Shown here in pieces: positions 33,720 to 42,900 of a DNA stretch of 46,840 bases (its first letter is position 1; each line of letters starts with the position of its first letter). The notes beneath the pieces were generated by a model, which saw only the letters and a list, made by a program, of their open reading frames with translations, was not told the DNA's origin and made no database searches. The DNA lies in NCBI GenBank assembly GCA_964372035.1, contig CAYJPK010000007.1, positions 1-46,840 on the forward strand, in the 5' to 3' direction. The DNA comes from CAYJPK01 sp964372035. GTDB lineage: Bacteria > Desulfobacterota > Desulfovibrionia > Desulfovibrionales > Desulfovibrionaceae. The position numbers and the translations under genes were made by a program.

Positions 33720-35075
33720 ATGTTAGTTTTGCAAGCTCCAAGCTCAAAATCTGTCTCACACCGTATGTTAATTGCTGCGGCATTAGCTCCAGGCAAATCA
33801 ACTGTACGCAGTGTTCTTGATTGTGATGATACAAGACGCACTTTAAGCGTGCTTGAAAGTGCAGGTGCAAAATTTGAATCTCTTAGTGGTGATGAATTTA
33901 AAGATTTTAATATTATTGGTATGAATAATATGCCACAAGGTAGCGAAGATATAGATAAAAGCCTTGAATGTTACATAGGTGAATCAGGAACAAGTTGTCG
34001 TTTGCTCGCAGCTATTTTGTCAACTGGTAGAGGGTATTTTACCCTATGCGGCGCAAAAAGAATGCATGAGCGTCCAATGGGAGCTCTTGTTTCTGCTTTG
34101 CAAAATATTGGCGCAAATATAAAAACTCAAAAAGAAGGTTTTGCACCCTTACTTATTAGTGCGAACGGCTTACAGGGCGGAAAATGTGAAATTTCACTAG
34201 ATGAGTCGAGCCAATATCTCTCTGGCTTATTACTTGCCGCGCCACTATGTAAAGATGGTTTAACTATAATTCCAACTGGTGATAAAGCTGTTTCTTGGCC
34301 ATATGTAGCATTAAGCTTACAAACTCTAGAGGCTCATGGCATTGAATTTACAGTAAAATATTTAGATGGTACAATTATGAACGACTGGAAAGATCGCTAT
34401 GAAATTTGCCCAAACACAATTGAAATTGAAGTTAAAAACGGTACGTATAAAGCTGGTTCATACACTGTAGAGGGTGATTGGTCAGGTGCATCATACCTTT
34501 TAGCCGCAGGAGTTCTTGGACATAAAGCAATTAAAATTGAAGGGTTAAATGTTAACTCCGCCCAAGGTGATAAGGCACTGCTTGAAATATTAAAAGCAAT
34601 GGGTGCAAAAATTGAAATTGAAGACGGTGCTATTATTGTTAAACCATCTTTGCTAAATGGCATTGAGGTAGATATGAATTTTTGCCCTGATATTGTTCCG
34701 ACAGTTGCAGTTTTGGCGGCTTGCGCAGAAGGTATAACAAAAATTAAGAATGTTCCACACTTACGGGTAAAGGAAAGTGATCGTATTGCTAGTGTTGCAA
34801 CTGAGCTTTCAAAGCTAAATATTAAGGTTCAAGAGCTTGATGATGGTTTAATAATTCATGGTGTTGGCTTTATGCCAAGTATTGAAAACGAAATACTTTT
34901 TTGCACGCATAATGACCATCGAATAGCTATGTCGATGTCACTTTTTGGTTTAAATGGTGCAAAAATCAGTTTTGATGATAAAGAGGTTGTGCGAAAATCA
35001 TTCCCGAAGTACTGGAGTGTTTGGGAAGAAATATCTAAAAAAGAAGAAATCTGTAAAAAAAATGACAATATTTAA
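33720..35075 (+). CDS. aroA: 3-phosphoshikimate 1-carboxyvinyltransferase (EPSP synthase)
   Basis: AroA adds the enolpyruvyl group of PEP to shikimate 3-phosphate. The 451-residue protein shows APSSKSVSHR at the N-terminus, GESGTSCRLLAAIL, KRMHERPMGAL, GDWSGASYLLAAGVLG, HLRVKESDRI and HNDHRIAMSMSL, all in family order. GESGTS has Glu where many enzymes have GNSGT, a variation also seen in other class II-like enzymes. It belongs to the chorismate operon. There is a gap of about 360 bases to aroC that contains the duplicated aroC start. Confidence 0.95.
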   Translation: MLVLQAPSSKSVSHRMLIAAALAPGKSTVRSVLDCDDTRRTLSVLESAGAKFESLSGDEFKDFNIIGMNNMPQGSEDIDKSLECYIGESGTSCRLLAAILSTGRGYFTLCGAKRMHERPMGALVSALQNIGANIKTQKEGFAPLLISANGLQGGKCEISLDESSQYLSGLLLAAPLCKDGLTIIPTGDKAVSWPYVALSLQTLEAHGIEFTVKYLDGTIMNDWKDRYEICPNTIEIEVKNGTYKAGSYTVEGDWSGASYLLAAGVLGHKAIKIEGLNVNSAQGDKALLEILKAMGAKIEIEDGAIIVKPSLLNGIEVDMNFCPDIVPTVAVLAACAEGITKIKNVPHLRVKESDRIASVATELSKLNIKVQELDDGLIIHGVGFMPSIENEILFCTHNDHRIAMSMSLFGLNGAKISFDDKEVVRKSFPKYWSVWEEISKKEEICKKNDNI

Positions 35076-35104
35076 GCTTACAGTATTACATCATTTGTTT
35101 TGTT

Positions 35105-35147
35105 TTAAAAAAGAGTTTTTACTATGAAATATACATTGTTTGGCGAA
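35105..35147 (+). repeat. First copy of the duplicated aroC start
   Basis: These 43 bases are identical to the segment around the real aroC start (35418-35460): ribosome site, ATG (35124) and the codons MKYTLFGE. Here the frame ends six codons later at TAG, giving a 13-residue stub, MKYTLFGELILTN. Confidence 0.9.
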
Positions 35148-35262
35148 TTGATTTTAACTAATTAGCTTTGGCATCGTTGCGATACGCAAAGCCGAAATAA
35201 AAGTCAACAAGTTGCCGTTTTATTTCGCTAAAGTATTTATTCACTGCGTTCATACTACAAGA
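35148..35262 (+). repeat. Inserted element with two hairpins between aroC-start copies
   Basis: This 115-base segment separates copies 1 and 2. It contains hairpin GCTTTG/CAAAGC (35165-35192) with an inner ATCG/CGAT pair, then a perfect 10-bp stem CGAAATAAAA/TTTTATTTCG (35193-35227). The last 12 bases recur before copy 3 (35406-35417), which suggests that the same element fills the gap. Confidence 0.65.
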
Positions 35263-35305
35263 TTAAAAAAGAGTTTTTACTATGAAATATACATTGTTTG
35301 GCGAA
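35263..35305 (+). repeat. Second copy of the duplicated aroC start
   Basis: The same 43 bases again, with ATG at 35282, exactly 158 bases after copy 1. The copy runs directly into the assembly gap, so what follows GGCGAA is unknown. Confidence 0.9.
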
Positions 35306-35405
35306 NNNNNNNNNNNNNNNNNNNNNNNNNNNNNNNNNNNNNNNNNNNNNNNNNNNNNNNNNNNNNNNNNNNNNNNNNNNNNNNNNNNNNNNNNNNNNNN
35401 NNNNN
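35306..35405. other. Assembly gap (100 N)
   Basis: A run of exactly 100 N, probably a placeholder rather than a measured length. The 55 bases to its left (35251-35305) equal the 55 bases to its right (35406-35460), so the break was caused by a tandem repeat. Confidence 0.98.
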
Positions 35406-35436
35406 CATACTACAAGATTAAAAAAGAGTTTTTACT

Positions 35437-36513
35437 ATGAAATATACATTGTTTGGCGAAAGTCATGGTTCTAAAATAGGGATAGTTCTAGAAAATATTC
35501 CAGCAGGTTTAAACGTTGATATTGAAAGTATCAAAAAGGATATGATGCGACGTTCAGCTAAAAGCTTGCCAAGTTTAAGTACAACTCGCCATGAACCAGA
35601 CGAAGTCGAAATTATAAGCGGATTATTCAATGGGCTAACAACTGGTGCTCCGCTTTGTGCACAAATAGCAAATACTAATACGCGATCTAAGGATTATGAT
35701 AATACAAGATTTTTAGCTCGTCCAAGTCATTCTGATTACGCTGCACATATTCGCTATAATGCTTGTAATGATTTTCGTGGAGGCGGTCATTTTTCTGGTC
35801 GTTTGACAGCACCTCTTGTATTTGCCGGTAGTTTGGCAAAGCAAATTTTAAAACAAAAAGGCATTGAAGTATTTGCAAGAGTTCGTGAAATTGCGGGTGT
35901 TTGTGATGATTTGTTAGATAAAGCGAAGCTTGATATTGTTAGACTTAGAGCCGTTGCAGATAGTGAATTTCCAACAATTAGCATTGAAAAAGCAAAGCTT
36001 ATGCAAGAACAAATCTTAAAAGCCAAAAGTGAACATGATTCAGTCGGTGGAATTATTGAATGTTTTGCGTGTGGGATAAAGGCTGGAATTGGTAGTCCTT
36101 CGATAAATGATAATATTGAAGGTTTAATTTCACGTCATGTTTTTGCAGTACCTGCCGTAAAAGGGATTGAATTTGGTAGTGGGTTTGAGCTTGCAAAAAT
36201 GCGAGGAAGTACAGCAAATGATGAATGGCTAAGTTGTCAAAATAATTTAAACAATCCGTACTCATTAACTAATCACAATGGTGGAATCAATGGTGGAATT
36301 ACAAATGGTATGGTGCTGAATTTTTCTGTTGTAATTAAGCCAACTCCATCAATTGGCAAAATGCAAAAAACAATTGATATGCGAACAAATGAACAAGCTG
36401 AGTTAGAAATTAAGGGTAGACATGATCCTTGCATTGTGCCACGTGCTGTGCCTGTGATTGAGGCAGTTTGTGCACTAGCGATAAGCACTTTTTTTGAGGA
36501 TTATCATGCATAA
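35437..36513 (+). CDS. aroC: Chorismate synthase
   Basis: AroC removes phosphate from EPSP to form chorismate and needs reduced FMN. The 358-residue protein has FGESHGSKIGIVLENIPAG at the N-terminus, RPSHSDYAAHIRYN and FRGGGHFSGRLTAPLVFAGSLAKQ, and SPSIGKMQ-type text near the end, with GRHDPCIVPRAVPVIEA. It starts directly at MKYTLFGESHG. Two extra copies of its first codons lie upstream. Its last eight bases overlap the aroK start. Confidence 0.95.
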   Translation: MKYTLFGESHGSKIGIVLENIPAGLNVDIESIKKDMMRRSAKSLPSLSTTRHEPDEVEIISGLFNGLTTGAPLCAQIANTNTRSKDYDNTRFLARPSHSDYAAHIRYNACNDFRGGGHFSGRLTAPLVFAGSLAKQILKQKGIEVFARVREIAGVCDDLLDKAKLDIVRLRAVADSEFPTISIEKAKLMQEQILKAKSEHDSVGGIIECFACGIKAGIGSPSINDNIEGLISRHVFAVPAVKGIEFGSGFELAKMRGSTANDEWLSCQNNLNNPYSLTNHNGGINGGITNGMVLNFSVVIKPTPSIGKMQKTIDMRTNEQAELEIKGRHDPCIVPRAVPVIEAVCALAISTFFEDYHA

Positions 36514-37003
36514 TATAGTATTAATTGGAATGCCTGGAAGTGGAAAAACTAGTGTTGGTAACGTATTAGCTAAAAAATTAGCTAAAAACCTTATTGATAC
36601 AGATGAGATGATTGAAGCAAGAGCAAAAATGAGTGTTGCTGAAATATTTGAAAAATTCGGTGAAACTGTTTTTCGCCGTTATGAAACAGAATGTGCAATT
36701 TTTAGTTCGCAGCACACAAATAGTGTTATATCGACCGGTGGCGGAATTATTTTGAAAGATGAAAATATGCAGGCACTTAGTTATAATGCAAAAGTAGTTT
36801 TTCTTGATCGTACACCAGAGCAAATTATGTTAACTAGCAACTTAAAAAATAGACCTCTTGTGCAAAATGATATTGTTAAATTGCAACGATTATATGAAGA
36901 AAGACATGAACTATACATAAAATATGCTGATTTTATAGTATCTGATTTTAGTTCTGTTAAAGATGCTGTTATGCAAATTAAAGAATATATAAAAATGAGG
37001 TAA
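36506..37003 (+). CDS. aroK: Shikimate kinase
   Basis: AroK phosphorylates shikimate with ATP. The protein is about 165 residues with P-loop GMPGSGKTS (8-16), LIDTDEMIE, FRRYETE and STGGGIILK, followed by LKNRPL in the lid. The frame is open to a TTG at 36494, but ATG 36506 with GAGGA in the aroC end is the better start. It overlaps aroC by eight bases, so the two are translationally coupled. Confidence 0.95.
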   Translation: MHNIVLIGMPGSGKTSVGNVLAKKLAKNLIDTDEMIEARAKMSVAEIFEKFGETVFRRYETECAIFSSQHTNSVISTGGGIILKDENMQALSYNAKVVFLDRTPEQIMLTSNLKNRPLVQNDIVKLQRLYEERHELYIKYADFIVSDFSSVKDAVMQIKEYIKMR

Positions 37004-37005
37004 GT

Positions 37006-37440
37006 ATGCGTTTTTTAGTGATAAATGGACCTAATATTAATATGCTTGGTAAGCGTGAACCAAGTGTTTACGGCAATGAAGATTATGACTTTTTATGTAA
37101 AAAACTAGAAAATTTTGCAAGTGCAATGCATATTGAAATCGCTTGTGTACAGTCAAATTATGAAGGAAAAATTATAGAATATATCCATAGTGCGCAAGAT
37201 AACTATGACGCAATTATTATTAATCCAGCAGCATTTACTCATTATTCAATTGCTATCTTAGATGCATTAAAAGCTGTAACTGTACCGGCTATAGAGGTGC
37301 ATATTTCAAATGTGCATAAACGTGAAGAATTTCGCCATGTTTCAGTTACTGCTCCAGCTTGTGTTGGTCAAATTTGTGGGCTTGGTTTATATGGCTATGA
37401 AGCTGCAATTATGTATTTTCTGAATAAAAAAGGTGCTTAG
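37006..37440 (+). CDS. aroQ: 3-dehydroquinate dehydratase, type II
   Basis: AroQ converts 3-dehydroquinate to 3-dehydroshikimate. The 144-residue protein shows INGPNINMLGKREPSVYG (with catalytic Tyr), QSNYEGKIIEYIH, INPAAFTHYSIAI, EVHISNVHKREEFRH and GLGLYGYEAA. All motifs of the dodecameric type II enzyme are intact. It lies two bases after aroK. Confidence 0.96.
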   Translation: MRFLVINGPNINMLGKREPSVYGNEDYDFLCKKLENFASAMHIEIACVQSNYEGKIIEYIHSAQDNYDAIIINPAAFTHYSIAILDALKAVTVPAIEVHISNVHKREEFRHVSVTAPACVGQICGLGLYGYEAAIMYFLNKKGA

Positions 37441-37441
37441 T

Positions 37442-38287
37442 ATGTATAATAATATTAGTCAATTAGCAATAATTGGCGATCCTGTAAACCATAGTTTATC
37501 ACCAATATTACAAAAAGCCATGTTAAATGAGCTTGGAATTAAAGCTGAGTATAGCAAAATTTTAGTTGAAAAAAATAATTTGCAAAGTTGGATTTTAAGC
37601 AATGAGTGTAGTCAATTGCAAGGCTTTAATGTAACTATGCCACATAAAAATGAAATATTAAAATATATGTATAGCTTATCAAAAAGAGCAGAGCGAATTG
37701 GTGCTGTAAACACAGTTGTACGTCGAGGTAATAAATTATGTGGGCATAATACTGATGGAATTGGCTTTGTGCGATCTCTTGAAGCTGAGAATATTGATAC
37801 TAAGGCAAATATAGCGATTTTAGGTGCTGGTGGAGCGGCAATTGCTTGTGCAGATGCTTTGCTTGAAGCAGGTGCAAATATTAGCATTTATGCAAGGAAA
37901 CACACACAAAATTTTGATGCAAAAATTAAGATTCTTCCATGGGAAAATTTATTTTCAAATACCAGTGAAAAGAAAAGTGAACTTACAAGCGTAAATATTT
38001 TAATAAATGCGACACCACTTGGAATGAAAAATCACAAAGACTTTGACAGTTTAAATTTTTTAGAGAGTTTAAATAGTGATGCCCTAGTTTGTGATTTAAT
38101 TTATAAACCACTTGAAACACAATTGCTTAAAAAATCTAAACTAAATGGTTTTAAAACTATGTCAGGGCTGGCAATGTTAGTTCATCAAGGGATTATTGCT
38201 TTAGAACGTTTTTTAGATACGCAATTAAATGTAAATAAAATGCTTGCCCTGGCAACGAGTGCCATTGAAGAAGAGCTATCAAAATAA
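37442..38287 (+). CDS. aroE: Shikimate dehydrogenase
   Basis: AroE reduces dehydroshikimate with NADPH. The protein is about 281 residues. It has IIGDPVNHSLSPILQ (shikimate site), NVTMPHKNEI with the catalytic Lys, GAVNTVVRRGNKLCGHNTDGIGF and the nucleotide loop ILGAGGAAIACADALLEAG, ending with GLAMLVHQGI. ATG 37442 is used rather than the upstream GTG, which lies in aroQ; AAAGG precedes it. It is the last shikimate gene of the operon. Confidence 0.95.
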   Translation: MYNNISQLAIIGDPVNHSLSPILQKAMLNELGIKAEYSKILVEKNNLQSWILSNECSQLQGFNVTMPHKNEILKYMYSLSKRAERIGAVNTVVRRGNKLCGHNTDGIGFVRSLEAENIDTKANIAILGAGGAAIACADALLEAGANISIYARKHTQNFDAKIKILPWENLFSNTSEKKSELTSVNILINATPLGMKNHKDFDSLNFLESLNSDALVCDLIYKPLETQLLKKSKLNGFKTMSGLAMLVHQGIIALERFLDTQLNVNKMLALATSAIEEELSK

Positions 38288-38310
38288 TAATACCTTAGGA
38301 AACAGCTTTC

Positions 38311-38339
38311 TTGACTTATGTTTTTTCATGTCGTAAAAA
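38311..38339 (+). promoter_or_regulatory. Likely promoter for lpd
   Basis: TTGACT (38311-38316), a 17-base spacer and TAAAAA (38334-38339) lie between aroE and lpd, so lpd may also be transcribed on its own. CCTTAGGAAA and TTTCTAAGG form an imperfect inverted pair around this promoter. Confidence 0.45.
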
Positions 38340-38373
38340 TAAATGAAATTAAATACTTTTCTAAGGATTATAT

Positions 38374-39771
38374 ATGAAAAAAATAGTTGTACTAGGTAGT
38401 GGACCTGGTGGATATAGTGCGGCTTTTAAGGCGGCTCGACAAGGTTTTGAAGTTTGCCTGGTTGAAAGCGATAAGATTGGTGGTACATGTTTAAATTATG
38501 GTTGTATTCCAACAAAAACTTTGAAAAGCTCAGCTGATGCACTTGAAACAGCAAAGCGTTTACCTGAATTTGGGATAGAGTTTGAGGGTAGTGTAAAGCC
38601 AAATATTCAAGCCATAATTTCTCGCAAAGATAAAGTTTGTGGTATTTTAAGAACTGGTCTTGAAAAAACAGCTAAGAGCTTAAAAGTTGAATATATTAAA
38701 GGCTACGCCAGTATTTTAAATCCTAATAAAATTCACGTTCAAAATGATACAGAATGCATTGAAATTGATTGTGATTATATCATTATTGCTACTGGTTCAA
38801 GTATTTTAGAATTGCCAGGCATGGAGTATGATCACAAATATATAATTAATAGTGATGATGCACTTGAGCTTGATGAAATTCCACAATCTTTATTAATTGT
38901 TGGTGGTGGTGTGATTGGCTGTGAAATGGCTAATATTTTTCATACATTAGGCTCAAAAGTAACTATTATCGAAGGGCAAGATAGATTACTACCTATGCCT
39001 AGCATTGATAAAGATATTAGCACTCTCTTAGCTCGTGAAATGAAAAAACGTCGTATAACATGTGAATTTAACAGCACACTTAAAGACTTAACTATTAAAG
39101 ATAATAAGGTTTACGCTAAATTAGCACCATTTAACACTGAAATTTCAACTTTTGAAGAGCAAGAAATAAGTGCTGATATGGTTTTAATTACGATTGGTCG
39201 CAAGGCTAATACTGATGGTATTGGTCTTGAAAAGCTAAATTTAGCTATTGACGGTAGATTTTTAGCAGTTAATGAATTTATGCAAACAAGTGTACCAAAT
39301 ATTTATGCAATTGGTGATGTGCTTGGACCAGCTAAAATAATGCTTGCCCACGTTGCAACTGCTGAAGGGCATGTAGCAGTTGAGCATATTTTAGGCAATG
39401 ATGCAAAGATGAATTATGACTTTGTACCTTCTGCCATTTTCACTAGCCCTGAAATTGCAAGTGTAGGTCTAAGTGAGGAACAGGCAAGAGCTATATATGA
39501 TGATATTAAAACATCTAGCTTGCAGGTTCGCGAACTTGGTAAGGCTCAAGCTATGAGTGAACTAGCTGGAATTATTAAATTAATCAGCACCTCTGAAGGA
39601 AAATTGCTTGGTGCTCATATAGCATGTGCTCATGCAACTGATATGATTGCAGAGCTTGGGCTAGCTCTTGAGCTTGGCGCTAGTGTTAATGATATTGCTA
39701 ATACAATTCATGCACACCCAACCTTATCAGAAGGGATTTTTGAGGCAAGTTTGCATTTAATTGAAAAGTAA
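38374..39771 (+). CDS. lpd: Dihydrolipoyl dehydrogenase
   Basis: This FAD flavoenzyme reoxidises dihydrolipoamide of 2-oxoacid dehydrogenase or glycine cleavage complexes. The 465-residue protein has GSGPGGYSAAFKAA (FAD), the redox pair C39-x4-C44 (GTCLNYGCIPTK), LIVGGGVIGCEMANIF (NAD), IYAIGDVLG and the C-terminal catalytic HAHPTLSEGI. No lipoyl or E1/E2 genes are nearby, so the partner complex is unknown. It follows the chorismate operon but does not belong to that pathway. Confidence 0.92.
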   Translation: MKKIVVLGSGPGGYSAAFKAARQGFEVCLVESDKIGGTCLNYGCIPTKTLKSSADALETAKRLPEFGIEFEGSVKPNIQAIISRKDKVCGILRTGLEKTAKSLKVEYIKGYASILNPNKIHVQNDTECIEIDCDYIIIATGSSILELPGMEYDHKYIINSDDALELDEIPQSLLIVGGGVIGCEMANIFHTLGSKVTIIEGQDRLLPMPSIDKDISTLLAREMKKRRITCEFNSTLKDLTIKDNKVYAKLAPFNTEISTFEEQEISADMVLITIGRKANTDGIGLEKLNLAIDGRFLAVNEFMQTSVPNIYAIGDVLGPAKIMLAHVATAEGHVAVEHILGNDAKMNYDFVPSAIFTSPEIASVGLSEEQARAIYDDIKTSSLQVRELGKAQAMSELAGIIKLISTSEGKLLGAHIACAHATDMIAELGLALELGASVNDIANTIHAHPTLSEGIFEASLHLIEK

Positions 39772-39841
39772 ATATTGGTAAATAATAGTAATTTAAAATC
39801 AAATTACTGTTATTGACTGGCATAATTAAATAAAACAAAAT

Positions 39842-39885
39842 AAAAAATCCACTGGTTGTTTAGCAACAATACCAGTGGATTTTTT
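39842..39885. terminator. Bidirectional terminator between lpd and the sensor kinase
   Basis: The arms AAAAAATCCACTGG (39842-39855) and CCAGTGGATTTTTT (39872-39885) pair perfectly, with a further TTGTT/AACAA pairing in the loop. The flanking genes converge. Confidence 0.9.
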
Positions 39886-39925
39886 TATAAGCTTTTTATC
39901 TCAAGCAGATTAATCTAACGGTTTA

Positions 39926-42900
39926 TTATTCAGTCTTAAGGAATTTCTTAAGAGCATCAGTAACCTTACTCATTTCAATCGGTTTTGCAATGTGACCATT
40001 CATACCACTTAAAAATGCCATATCAATATCATCTTTAAACGCATTTGCAGTCATTGCAACAATAGGAACACTTGAATCACTACGTTCTAATTGCCTGATA
40101 GCTTTTGAAGTTTCATAGCCGTTCATAGTTGGCATCTGAATATCCATGAAAATCATATCATAGAAACCTTCAGGAGAGTTTTTAAATTTCTCTAAAGCCT
40201 CAGAACCATCACAGGCCTCTTCAATTTCAAGCTTAAATGGTGAGAGCAATTCAATAGCAATGATACGGTTAATATCAACATCATCGACTAACAAAATGCG
40301 CTGTCCTTCAACAATTGAAGCATCACTTTGTTCTTCAGTTTGACTAATTGCAACATCATTTTCAGTTAACCATAAGCTAAAGTAGAATTCACTGCCTTTA
40401 CCTTCTTCACTAGCAACCTTGATGTCACTACCAAGTAATACTGCAATATTACGGCTAATAGAAAGCCCAAGACCTGTACCACCATAGTTTCTGGTGATAT
40501 GGCTACCACCTTGTTCAAATGGAACAAAGAGGGTAGCGATTTTATCAGCTTTAATACCAATACCATCGTCTTTAACAGAGAACTTAATTTTAGATTTACC
40601 ATCTTTGCGTTCAAGCTGTTTAACTTCAAATGTAATATTACCAAGTTCGGAAGTAAATTTAGCAGCATTACCAAGCAAGTTAATAAGAATTTGTTTTAAG
40701 CGTAAAACATCAGTACTAAAGTTAGAACATTCAAAACCATCATGCTTTACAATAAAGTTAATATTTTTACTTAAACAACGTGGACGAATAATGGTTGCAA
40801 CTTCTTCAACTAAATCATTAATATTGAATGCTTCGTTGCTAAGTTCAATTTTACCAGCTTCAATCTTTGAAATATCTAAGATATCGTTTAAAAGACCAAG
40901 TAAGTGCATTGATGAAGACTCAATTTGTTGCACATGTGGCATTAAAGTTTCTTTAGATGTTTCATTTTTATTAATTTTACGCTTAGTAATGTTAGTCATA
41001 CCAATAATTGCGTTCATTGGTGTTCTAATTTCATGGCTCATACGAGCTAAGAATTCGCTCTTAGAATTACTTGCTTTTGTAGCGTCTTCAACAGCTTTAA
41101 CAAGATCTTTTTGAGTTTCTAGTAATTTATTTTCCATGGTAACACGTTTTGTAACATCACGTGCAACACCAAGTAAGCCAATGAAATTGCCATCAGCATT
41201 AAAGAGAGGAGTATGAACAGCATCAAGCGTTTCTTCATGTCCATCGGCAAAGACAAAGTGTTCTTCACTATGAATAGCTTTTTCTTTTGAGATAGCTTTT
41301 GCATCATTTTCTTTCATTACCTTAGCTATTTCTTCAGGTAAAATCTCATCTCTATTTTTACCTTGAATTTCACTAGGAGCACAACCAACTAAAGCAGCAA
41401 AACGCGGGTTAACAGAAAGATAAGTATCTTTTTCATCTTGATACCAAATAAGGTCAGGTGAAGATGAAATTACAGTGTTTAATAGTGTGCGTTGATACTC
41501 AATACGTTCTTGTTCTAAGATAAGTTCAGTAACATCAATAGGTGTAATCAAGAAACCTACATTGTTATCATCTCTATCTGTAAAGAATGAAGTTGGTGCT
41601 CTATAGAATCTATTGTCAGCCATATTATACATAGGCTCATGTTCTCTGCCTTCTAAAAATGCTGTAATCGGTGAGTATTTTTCAGGTGGATAGAAAACAG
41701 AAACATCATCATAAGATTGTCCAATTAATTCTTCTTGAGGTTTACCAATAATTTCTGCACATGGCTCGTTCAAGTAGATAATTTTTCTGTCAAGATCAGT
41801 AATAATAAGAGGACCGTTAACAGAGTTTACAATGTTATCAGCAAGATCATCGAAAGAGTCAGCTAAAAGACCCATTTCATCTTTAATTTGTGCATTAAAT
41901 CTAAATAGACGCTCACCACGCATGAACTTAGATATACCATCAATCATATGTGTAATTTGTTGAGTAATGCTTGAAGCCATCCAAATAGCAATAATAACAA
42001 CTAAAACAGTCATTAAAATTGTTGAAGAAGAAAGGCTTATAGCTGTTTCAAGCAAGTTCTTTGTAATAGTAGCAAAAGTAGCATCAGATGCTTCTGTAAG
42101 TTCAGCTTGTGTTTTTTCAACTAAGCCTAGAATATCTTGTTGAGTTTTAATCGTTGCTTTATGGAAATCATCAACACCAGCCGTGATGGTAACAATAGCA
42201 AAACCACGTTCATTTTCACCAAATTGACCGGTATAGTAAGGAATAGCTGCAGCTGTAGTTAATTTCCAGAGTCCACTCCATAAAATCAAGAAGGAACCAG
42301 ACCCACCGGATCTTGTTACTTCATACCAACCAGTACATTGTGGCGCAAAGTGTAAATATTTACAGTCAAGACCAACATTACCTTGCTTTAACATATCAAG
42401 GGAAGGCTTAATTTTTTTGCTTTGGAAAACATAATCTGGATTAGTTTTAACAAATTCTTCATATTCTAACCCACTTTCTTGCCACTCATAAAATATATCA
42501 TCATCAAGCCAAGGAATAGTTGGCACGTCTTTGATATAAGTTTCGTAGCTTTTGCCACTAGCTTGCCAAGCTTGATATATATTATCAGGAAGCCAAGGAG
42601 CTTGTAATTCACCTGTTTCAGGATCGTGCGCAGCAATAGAATGGTGACGAGGGTGTACGATGTTTCGTCCTTTGTGATCCCAAATAAACGCATAGTTACC
42701 TTCAATTGGGTCAGATAATTCGGAATAACGTTTATCATTTGGCACAACATGTTCAACAAAGCTTGCAAGATTTTCATGATCTAAAGCTAAGGTAACATAA
42801 CCAATTATTTCGTCATTTTCAACGACAGGTGTTGCCCATCTTATAATTCCTCTAAATTTTTTCCCAACAGGGTTTTCTGGTCCAGCATATGCAGCTTTTT

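Noticed and set aside
35212..35421. Open frame running across the N gap
   Set aside because: Half of it is unknown sequence and the rest is the repeat insert before aroC, so it is an artefact.
40494..41114. Long open frame on the plus strand inside the large kinase gene
   Set aside because: It is antisense to the conserved HisKA/ATPase region of the kinase, which is clearly coding.
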